Below are positions 23,665-29,331 of a stretch of DNA of 29,331 nucleotides, in pieces. A program made the translations under genes and the position numbers. The notes under the pieces were generated by a model that saw nothing but the letters and a program-made list of their open reading frames with translations, had not been told where the DNA came from and searched no databases. The stretch is from Burkholderiales bacterium. Its GTDB lineage: Bacteria > Pseudomonadota > Gammaproteobacteria > Burkholderiales > Burkholderiaceae_A. The stretch lies in NCBI GenBank assembly GCA_030834045.1, contig JAURFZ010000003.1:1-29331 (forward strand), in the 5' to 3' direction. How positions within the stretch are numbered: the stretch's first letter is position 1; every line of letters begins with the position of its first letter.

Positions 23665-24255
23665 CGTCATAAACCTCGTCGAGAAATGCTTAAGGGCTTC
23701 AGCGCCCTTATGCTAGCGGTTGGCGTGGCCTCCCCAGCCATTCTTACCAGCCGAAAATCGTTTGCACAACAAGCCCTCACTCCCAGTTGCGGCAAACAAA
23801 CTCCGCCCCAAATGGAGGGACCCTTCTTCACCCCCCTATCGCCCGAGCGAACCAGCCTTATTACACCTGACATGAAGGCAGCTCGCATGAGGCTTATTGG
23901 CCAGGTTGTTGATGCCTCATGTCGGCCAATAGCGGGAGCACTGCTTGACTTCTGGCAGTGCGATGACAAGGGTCGTTACGACAACGAAGGCTACAGGCTT
24001 CGGGGACATCAGTACACCAATAACAAGGGCGAGTTTCTGCTTGAAACCCTCGTGCCGGGTGAGTACCCGGGCCGCACCCCCCACTTTCACGTCAAGGTGC
24101 AGGGTAAAAGCGGACGAGTTCTTACCACCCAGCTTTACCTGCCCAACCACCCCCGCAACCGGCGCGATTTTCTTTTTGATCCAAGGCTCTTGTTAAGCTC
24201 GCAGGGATCGGAGTTGCGTTTCCAGTTCGTTTTGCCCTCTTCGAACGCAGGCTGA
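23656..24255 (+). CDS. Tat-exported intradiol ring-cleavage dioxygenase-like protein
   Basis: From the ATG at 23656 the 199-residue protein opens with a twin-arginine signal (RREMLKGFSALMLAVGVAS, then a cleavage region near KSFAQQ). The intradiol dioxygenase fold follows: EGPFFTPLSPERT, GQVVDASCRPIAGALLDFWQ. The four likely Fe(III) ligands are a tyrosine in GRYDNEGY, a tyrosine in PGEYPGRTPHFHVK and the two histidines there. The family cleaves catechol-type rings; export by Tat fits a cofactor-loaded protein folded in the cytoplasm. It is smaller than catechol 1,2-dioxygenases, so the physiological substrate is uncertain. It is divergent from, and overlapping with, the SOUL gene. Confidence 0.85.
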   Translation: MNHRHKPRREMLKGFSALMLAVGVASPAILTSRKSFAQQALTPSCGKQTPPQMEGPFFTPLSPERTSLITPDMKAARMRLIGQVVDASCRPIAGALLDFWQCDDKGRYDNEGYRLRGHQYTNNKGEFLLETLVPGEYPGRTPHFHVKVQGKSGRVLTTQLYLPNHPRNRRDFLFDPRLLLSSQGSELRFQFVLPSSNAG

Positions 24256-24263
24256 GTTAGAGA

Positions 24264-25430
24264 TTAAAACTTGGCACTTAGCTCGGCAAGCCAGTCTGCC
24301 GCGGGCTCAATCGAAATGGACCCACGTTGCTCTTTGTTCCGAAGGTGGCGCACGACCAGCCAGGTTTTTGCATCCGGGAAGCGGTCGGCAACACTGGCCA
24401 GCAGATTTGAAATGGAGTTCTCTGTAAGTTTGGCCTCGGCAACTAATAGGGGAGCATCGTTCTCAGAGACAACAAAATCAATTTCTCGGCCCTCTTTGTC
24501 ACGGATGTACTGCAGCTGAAGATCTCTGCCTTGTTCGTCCTGAACCTGGTGCACCTGCCTTAGAAGCATTGCCGCACAGGCGTTCTCAAACCTGGCGCCG
24601 CCATCGCCAAGCTTCTCATCCACCATGCCAATATCGTAAAAGTAAACCTTGGGCTCCTTCAGTAAGGCACGGGCAATGTTTCGATGAAAGGGCCTCACGG
24701 TAAAAACCACATAAAGCGCTTCAAGAATCTCAAGATACTTCGCAAGGGTCGCGGGCGAGACCTGAAGATCTCGAGAGATGGACGCCAGTGAAACGGGGGA
24801 CCCCACTCGCGACCGAAGCATGTCAACAAAGAGCCGCATGGCACGAACCTCATGGATGCGTGAAAACTCTAGAACGTCTTCGCGCACGAGGCCTTCTAAG
24901 TACAAGCGCCGCCATCGTTGTGCATCCCTTGCGGAGTTAGCAAGCAAAGGCTCGGGAAAGCCGCCGCGCTCTAAAATGCGATGCAAGGCCTCCGCTGGGG
25001 TTCCGCCTTCACTAGCAAGCCACTCCTCGACACTAACAGGATGCAGTCGCCAGGAGAAATAACGACCCGCCAGTGACTCGCCCGCCTGTCGAAAAGCATC
25101 CAAGCGCGCACTGCCTGTAACCATATAGGTTTGATGGCTCGGCCTTCCATCAAACACACCCTTTAACCAGGGTTTCCAGCCTTTCATTTTGTGGAGTTCA
25201 TCAAAGACCACAAGGCCTGCTGAAGGAGACCAGCTACGGTTGAAAATAATAGAGCGATCCTGTGGAACATCCCAGTTGAGAACCTGGGCACCTGGATAGC
25301 GATTGAACTGCCCCGCAATCTGCTTGGCTAAGGTTGTCTTTCCTGCCTGACGTGGGCCGGATAAGAAGACCATCTTCCGATCAAGGTCGCTACTAATTCT
25401 CTTGAGTAAATCTCGTTTCATTCTGACCAT
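24264..25430 (-). CDS. AAA ATPase with DUF4143 domain
   Basis: The 388-residue protein has an N-terminal AAA_14-type ATPase: P-loop SGPRQAGKTTL about residues 24-34, Walker B GLVVFDELHKMKGWKPWLKG, sensor VTGSARLDAF. A winged-helix-like segment (SLASISRDLQVSPATLAKYLEILE) and a C-terminal DUF4143 domain follow, with a nuclease-like EIDFVVSENDAPLLVAEAKL. Such proteins are widespread and sporadically distributed; functions are unknown but mobile/defence-type spread is often noted. ATGs at 25430 and 25421 are both possible. A TATAAA sits just before the first ATG, suggesting a very short or leaderless transcript. Confidence 0.85.
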   Translation of the reverse strand: MVRMKRDLLKRISSDLDRKMVFLSGPRQAGKTTLAKQIAGQFNRYPGAQVLNWDVPQDRSIIFNRSWSPSAGLVVFDELHKMKGWKPWLKGVFDGRPSHQTYMVTGSARLDAFRQAGESLAGRYFSWRLHPVSVEEWLASEGGTPAEALHRILERGGFPEPLLANSARDAQRWRRLYLEGLVREDVLEFSRIHEVRAMRLFVDMLRSRVGSPVSLASISRDLQVSPATLAKYLEILEALYVVFTVRPFHRNIARALLKEPKVYFYDIGMVDEKLGDGGARFENACAAMLLRQVHQVQDEQGRDLQLQYIRDKEGREIDFVVSENDAPLLVAEAKLTENSISNLLASVADRFPDAKTWLVVRHLRNKEQRGSISIEPAADWLAELSAKF

Positions 25431-25449
25431 TTTATAGAACTATGAAAAA

Positions 25450-25461
25450 TAGTCTAGACTA
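25450..25461. promoter_or_regulatory. Perfect 12-bp palindrome, putative operator of the AAA ATPase gene
   Basis: TAGTCTAGACTA is its own reverse complement and lies 20 bp upstream of the ATPase ATG. With the TATAAA near the start codon it sits in the expected promoter region of the minus-strand gene. The regulator is unknown; autoregulation by the winged-helix part of the ATPase is only a guess. Confidence 0.4.
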
Positions 25462-25697
25462 AACTACAAAGGGTTTTGCAAAAGTCTGAGGTCAGGCCCT
25501 TTGCTTCTAGCTGTGGCCCGCGCGAATTAATGGCTAAAAGCTAGTACGCGACTCCCGCGGGCACTGAAGCCTGGCCCACAGCGGGAAATAACAAGAGGCT
25601 TGCAAGGCAAAGCGCCCAGCATTTTCGTAGTACGCTCTTGAGGATCCATGTATTTAGCCCCTTCAATGGGCCCCTGCCATTCTTACGTAAAACGACC
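25462..25697. other. Gene-free region upstream of the FKBP gene
   Basis: No credible gene is seen here. It contains weak inverted repeats (CTAGCT/AGCTAG at 25507-25544; GCTGTGG/CCACAGC at 25510-25582). A possible sigma-32-type promoter is CTTGAG at 25637-25642, a 15-bp spacer and CCCCTTCA at 25658-25665, which would start transcription about 25 bases before the FKBP ATG at 25698. Confidence 0.35.
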
Positions 25698-26147
25698 ATG
25701 AAAAACCGTCTACTTCAGTTGCTCGTATCTATGTTCGGATTGGGTGCGGCCCCCGCCCTTGTGCCGGGACCCCTCGCTGCAGAGCTTCCTAAAGAGCCTG
25801 TGCAGGCCCTTGTCAAGATCGACCGCACCATTGGCTCAGGTGTCGAGGCCATTACCGGTAAGAATGTTTTTGTGCACTACTCGGGCTGGCTTTACACCAG
25901 CACGGCGGGTGATGGCAAGGGCAAAAAGTTCGACAGCTCGGTCGACCGGGGCAGCCCATTTAACTTTCCTCTGGGCGCGGGCCGCGTCATTGCCGGCTGG
26001 GATCAGGGTGTAGCAGGCATGAAGGTGGGCGGCAAGCGCACCCTAATTATTCCCCCTCAACTGGGCTACGGAGCGCGCGGGGCGGGTGGCGTTATTCCGC
26101 CAAACGCGACACTTATTTTTGATGTGGAACTGCTTGAGGTGAAATAG
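25698..26147 (+). CDS. Exported FKBP-type peptidyl-prolyl cis-trans isomerase
   Basis: The 149-residue protein from the ATG at 25698 has a signal peptide (MKNRLLQLLVSMFGLG, then PGPLAAELP) and a single FKBP domain with the conserved FVHYSGWL, FDSSVDRG, VIAGWDQGVAGMKVGGKR, IPPQLGYG and IPPNATLIFDVELLEV. It should catalyse proline isomerisation in the periplasm and assist protein folding. An upstream ATG at 25638 would add 20 residues before the signal and is less likely. It converges with rpoH, and a 14-bp hairpin starts within its stop codon. A weak sigma-32-like promoter precedes it. Confidence 0.92.
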   Translation: MKNRLLQLLVSMFGLGAAPALVPGPLAAELPKEPVQALVKIDRTIGSGVEAITGKNVFVHYSGWLYTSTAGDGKGKKFDSSVDRGSPFNFPLGAGRVIAGWDQGVAGMKVGGKRTLIIPPQLGYGARGAGGVIPPNATLIFDVELLEVK

Positions 26148-26181
26148 AAATTCACCTCTTAATCAACAAGAGGTGAATTTC
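26147..26181. terminator. Long perfect hairpin between the convergent FKBP and rpoH genes
   Basis: GAAATTCACCTCTT and AAGAGGTGAATTTC form a perfect 14-bp stem around the 7-nt loop AATCAAC. It lies between the two convergent stops and probably ends both transcripts, although no strong U-run follows on either strand. The FKBP stop region (GAGGTGAA at 26136-26143) can also pair with TTCACCTC at 26151-26158, giving an alternative hairpin. Confidence 0.6.
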
Positions 26182-26192
26182 CAGCAAAAAAG

Positions 26193-27071
26193 CTAGGCAG
26201 GCTCGACCATGAAGCCACGAAGCTTTTTAAACGCCTGCCCCTCGATCTGACGCACCCGCTCGGCAGAAATGCCATACCGATCTGCAAGTTCGTGCAAGGT
26301 GGGCGCCTTATCATCGGGGTCAGCAAGCCAACGGGCCGCCACAATGGCGCGGCTTCGCTCATCAAGTGACTGCAAGGCTTTCTGAAGGCCTTCGGCCTGA
26401 ACCCGCTGATCTTGGGCCTCAGCCACAATGGAGGCAGGGTCTGCGTTTTCAGCGGCGAGGTTGGCAATAGGGCCGGCCCATTCGCCGTCTTCATTGGGCA
26501 GTTCAAGCGGGGTGTCGCCGCCCGCAAGCCGCCTATCCATTTCCATCACCTCTTCGGCGCTAACAGAGAGTTCTTTGGCAATCTGCTGGGCCTGTTCGGT
26601 TGACACGGACTGCTCGGCACCCAGGGCGCGCTTGAGGGACCTCAAATTGAAAAAAAGCTTGCGCTGGGCCTTCGTTGTGGCCACCTTCACAAGCTGCCAG
26701 TTGCGAAGTATGTAGTCGTGAATTTCGGCCTTAATCCAGTGCAGGGCAAACGAGACAAGCCGCACGCCGCGTGTGGGGTCAAACCGTTTCACTGCCTTCA
26801 TTAGGCCCAGATTGCCTTCCTGAATGAGGTCGGCCTGAGGCAGGCCATAGCCTAGGTACTGGCGCGACACCGCCACCACGAGCCGCAGATGCGAGAGCAC
26901 AAGTTCACGCGCGGCCTCAAGGTCGTCAAGCGTGCGGTACTTCAGTGCAAGCGATTGCTCGCGCTCAAGCGAGAGCAAAGGAAACTGCTGTACAGCCCGA
27001 AGGTAGCCATCGAGGTTAGCTGCGGGCGAGAGTTGAGGCAGCGTCAGTGCATTCGAAGCTAAAAAGGTCAT
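26193..27071 (-). CDS. rpoH: Heat-shock sigma factor sigma-32
   Basis: The 292-residue group-3-like sigma-70 factor has region 2 (AARELVLSHLRLVVAVSRQYLGYG..., then DLIQEGNLGLMKAVKRFDPTRG and FALHWIKAEIHDYILRNW). The RpoH box QRKLFFNLR follows and identifies sigma-32, then region 3 and region 4 (LHELADRYGISAERVRQIEGQAFKKLRGF). It directs transcription of chaperone and protease genes. A strong AAGGAGGA ribosome-binding site lies 8 bases before the ATG. A perfect CIRCE operator lies just upstream, so HrcA repression is likely. It is divergent from the decarboxylase gene. Confidence 0.97.
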   Translation of the reverse strand: MTFLASNALTLPQLSPAANLDGYLRAVQQFPLLSLEREQSLALKYRTLDDLEAARELVLSHLRLVVAVSRQYLGYGLPQADLIQEGNLGLMKAVKRFDPTRGVRLVSFALHWIKAEIHDYILRNWQLVKVATTKAQRKLFFNLRSLKRALGAEQSVSTEQAQQIAKELSVSAEEVMEMDRRLAGGDTPLELPNEDGEWAGPIANLAAENADPASIVAEAQDQRVQAEGLQKALQSLDERSRAIVAARWLADPDDKAPTLHELADRYGISAERVRQIEGQAFKKLRGFMVEPA

Positions 27072-27079
27072 GGGTACTG

Positions 27080-27087
27080 TCCTCCTT
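27080..27087 (-). promoter_or_regulatory. Strong rpoH ribosome-binding site
   Basis: AAGGAGGA on the minus strand, 8 bases before the ATG at 27071, is the best Shine-Dalgarno match I saw in the window. It settles the rpoH start. Confidence 0.85.
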
Positions 27088-27097
27088 GATCATTATT

Positions 27098-27124
27098 TTA
27101 GCACTCCCTTATTGAGAGTGCTAA
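27098..27124. promoter_or_regulatory. CIRCE element (HrcA operator) upstream of rpoH
   Basis: TTAGCACTC, exactly nine bases, then GAGTGCTAA: a perfect match to the CIRCE inverted repeat bound by the HrcA repressor. It begins 26 bp upstream of the rpoH ATG. A TAAAAT on the minus strand overlaps its rpoH-proximal end and could be the -10. HrcA itself is not encoded here. The same operator is 116 bp from the divergent decarboxylase start and might affect that gene, but the position favours rpoH. Confidence 0.9.
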
Positions 27125-27240
27125 CCCCCACAGAAGGTCTCCAACCTCAATCTCCACGTGCAACTGAGGGAAATTGACCTACCATCCTAAGTTGACTCAA
27201 ACCTAACCGGACTGACCTCCAGACAAGAAAGGTACTCGGG

Positions 27241-29331
27241 ATGAAATTTCGATTCCCCATCGTCATCATCGACGAAGACTTCCGCTCCGAGAACACCTCG
27301 GGCCTGGGCATTCGCGCCCTGGCTGACGCTCTGGAGAAAGAGGGCATGGAGGTTCTGGGGGCGACCAGCTACGGGGACCTCTCTCAGTTTGCGCAGCAAC
27401 AGTCCAGGGCCTCGGCCTTTATTCTGTCAATTGATGATGAAGAGTTTGGAAGCGGCTCCAAAGAAGAAACCGCCCACGCCCTGCGAAACCTACGGGCCTT
27501 TGTAAGCGAGATTCGGTTTCGTAATGCCGAAATCCCCATTTACATCTACGGCGAAACGCGCACCTCGCGCCACATTCCGAACGATGTCCTGCGCGAGCTT
27601 CACGGGTTTATTCATATGTTTGAAGACACCCCGGAGTTCGTGGCCCGCCACATTATTCGTGAGGCGAAGTCATACCTTGACTGTCTTGCACCGCCCTTCT
27701 TTCGGGCTCTTCTTCACTATGCCCAAGACGGGTCGTATTCCTGGCACTGCCCCGGGCACTCCGGTGGCGTTGCCTTTTTAAAGTCACCTGTGGGGCAGAT
27801 GTTTCACCAGTTCTTCGGCGAGAACATGCTGCGGGCCGATGTCTGTAACGCGGTCGACGAGCTTGGCCAGTTGCTCGACCACACCGGTCCGGTGGCAGAT
27901 TCCGAGCGCAATGCCGCCCGTATTTTTAATGCCGACCATTGCTTTTTTGTCACCAACGGCACAAGCACCAGTAACAAGGTCGTCTGGCACGCCGCCGTTG
28001 CCCCAGGCGACATTGTTGTTGTAGATCGAAACTGCCACAAGAGTGTCTTGCATGCCATCACGATGACGGGGGCCGTGCCTGTGTTTCTCATGCCCACCCG
28101 CAATCACCTGGGCATCATTGGCCCCATTCCCTTAAGCGAATTTCAGCCTGAGACTATTCTTGAAAAGATTAAGGCCAATCCCTTTGCGCGCGAGAACTGG
28201 GAGCGAGCCGAGCGCGAGGGCGTAGCCAAGCCGCGCATTCTTACCATTACACAAAGCACCTACGATGGCGTGCTTTATAACGTCGAAATGATTAAGGCTG
28301 TGCTTGGCGACTGGATTGATACCCTGCACTTTGATGAGGCCTGGGTACCCCATGCAGCCTTTCACGATTTCTACAAAGACATGCATGCCATTGGGCGCGA
28401 CCGGCCAAGGTCCAAAGGGCCCATGGTCTTTTCCACCCAGTCCACCCACAAGCTTCTTGCCGGCCTGTCGCAGGCCTCGCAGATTCTGGTGCAAGAGTCG
28501 GAGACGCGAACCCTTGATCGCGACCTGTTTAACGAGGCTTACCTAATGCACACCAGCACAAGCCCGCAGTACGCCATTATTGCCTCGCTTGATGTGGCAG
28601 CGGCCATGATGGAGCCCCCGGGCGGTACAGCGCTGGTTGAAGAAAGCCTTGTCGAAGCCATGGATTTTCGCCGCGCCATGCGTAAGGTTGAAGAAGAGTT
28701 CGGCCCCAAAGACTGGTGGTTTAAGGTCTGGGGGCCTGAAGACGTGCAGGCCGACTCCGATGGCATGGCCCAGCGCGACCAATGGATTCTCAAGCCCGAT
28801 GACGACTGGCACGGGTTTGAGGGCCTTGTTGAGGGCTTCAATATGCTGGACCCCATAAAGTCGACCATCGTAACGCCAGGCCTAAACATTAAGGGCGAGT
28901 TCGATGTCCAGGGCATCCCGGCCTCCGTAGTCACCAAGTACCTGGCCGAGCATGGCGTTATTGTTGAGAAAACCGGGCTTTACTCCTTTTTTATTATGTT
29001 CACCATCGGCATTACAAAAGGTCGTTGGAACACCCTGCTTACGGCGCTTCAGCAGTTCAAAGACGATTACGACAAGAACCAGCCCATGTGGCGGGTCATT
29101 CCTGAGTTCTGCGCGAAGCATCCACAGTACGAACGCGTTGGGCTGCGAGACCTCTGTCAAACGCTGCATGATGCCTATAAGCAAAACGACATCGCGCGGC
29201 TCACCACCGAGATGTACATATCGAACATTGAGCCAGCGCTTAAGCCCGCAAAGGCCTTCTCGGCAGTAGCGCATCGCAAGACTGAGCGCGTACCCATTGA
29301 CGTGCTGGAAGGGCGCATCACCACAAGCCTT
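27241..29331 (+). CDS. AdiA-type arginine/lysine/ornithine decarboxylase, 3' end cut by window
   Basis: The frame is open from the ATG at 27241 to the window edge (697 codons, no stop), so the C-terminus is missing. It has an N-terminal wing domain (about 1-130, receiver-like), then the fold-type I PLP domain: YSWHCPGHSGGVAFLKSPVG, ELGQLLDHTGPVADSE, VVVDRNCHKSVLHA, LHFDEAW and the PLP lysine Lys404 in STHKLLAGLSQAS. Similarity to E. coli AdiA is strong by eye, suggesting an arginine decarboxylase, but lysine or ornithine specificity cannot be excluded. Such enzymes consume protons in acid resistance or make polyamines. AAGAAAGG lies upstream of the start. Confidence 0.93.
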   Translation, partial: MKFRFPIVIIDEDFRSENTSGLGIRALADALEKEGMEVLGATSYGDLSQFAQQQSRASAFILSIDDEEFGSGSKEETAHALRNLRAFVSEIRFRNAEIPIYIYGETRTSRHIPNDVLRELHGFIHMFEDTPEFVARHIIREAKSYLDCLAPPFFRALLHYAQDGSYSWHCPGHSGGVAFLKSPVGQMFHQFFGENMLRADVCNAVDELGQLLDHTGPVADSERNAARIFNADHCFFVTNGTSTSNKVVWHAAVAPGDIVVVDRNCHKSVLHAITMTGAVPVFLMPTRNHLGIIGPIPLSEFQPETILEKIKANPFARENWERAEREGVAKPRILTITQSTYDGVLYNVEMIKAVLGDWIDTLHFDEAWVPHAAFHDFYKDMHAIGRDRPRSKGPMVFSTQSTHKLLAGLSQASQILVQESETRTLDRDLFNEAYLMHTSTSPQYAIIASLDVAAAMMEPPGGTALVEESLVEAMDFRRAMRKVEEEFGPKDWWFKVWGPEDVQADSDGMAQRDQWILKPDDDWHGFEGLVEGFNMLDPIKSTIVTPGLNIKGEFDVQGIPASVVTKYLAEHGVIVEKTGLYSFFIMFTIGITKGRWNTLLTALQQFKDDYDKNQPMWRVIPEFCAKHPQYERVGLRDLCQTLHDAYKQNDIARLTTEMYISNIEPALKPAKAFSAVAHRKTERVPIDVLEGRITTSL

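Noticed and set aside
25507..25582. Nested weak inverted repeats in the gap before the FKBP gene
   Set aside because: Arms are only 6-7 bp with long spacers, within chance expectation for this length.
1..29331. CRISPR arrays, insertion sequences, prophage genes
   Set aside because: I saw no regularly spaced repeats, no transposase or integrase motifs and no phage structural genes.

Overview
The window reads as a chromosomal core segment of a betaproteobacterium, most likely order Burkholderiales. The basis is gene content and order: an Mla lipid-transport operon that contains its own mlaA; kdsD-kdsC-lptCAB-rpoN-hpf-ptsN-hprK-rapZ; mutY/mutM back to back; lolB-ispE-tRNA-Gln-prs-rplY-pth-ychF; and an AdiA-type decarboxylase next to rpoH. 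I cannot name a genus. Most genes use CTT heavily for leucine, which is a helpful internal yardstick for spotting genes of different origin.

Layout. 1-4861 (minus strand): mlaF-E-D-A-C-B, then a second ABC ATPase and a truncated BolA/IbaG gene at the window edge. These genes overlap or nearly abut and look like one transcription unit for outer-membrane lipid asymmetry. 5043-12958 (plus): Kdo synthesis (kdsD, kdsC) and LPS export (lptC, lptA, lptB) run into sigma-54 (rpoN), the hibernation factor hpf, and after a promoter-bearing gap ptsN, HPr kinase hprK and rapZ. 12935-14892 (minus): the oxidative-DNA-damage pair mutY and mutM, convergent with and overlapping rapZ. 14925-21091 (plus): a TPR protein, lolB, ispE, tRNA-Gln(UUG), prs, rplY/ctc, pth and ychF.

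21092-25697 is more accessory: a MORN-repeat lipoprotein and an FMN-dependent lactate/hydroxyacid dehydrogenase, both with codon use unlike their neighbours; a SOUL-family protein head to head with a Tat-exported intradiol dioxygenase-like protein; and a DUF4143-type AAA ATPase whose promoter region carries a perfect 12-bp palindrome. 25698-29331: an exported FKBP-type prolyl isomerase converges on rpoH (sigma-32), and rpoH diverges from a large PLP decarboxylase that runs off the end.

The strongest regulatory signal is a perfect CIRCE (HrcA operator) 26 bp upstream of the rpoH start codon. It implies that the HrcA repressor controls the heat-shock sigma factor itself. I did not find a clearly unprecedented multi-gene system. 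The best leads are the CIRCE-rpoH link, the ABC ATPase that lacks its usual permease gene, the overlapping SOUL/dioxygenase pair, mutually exclusive hairpins between the FKBP gene and rpoH, and the palindromic putative operator before the AAA ATPase.
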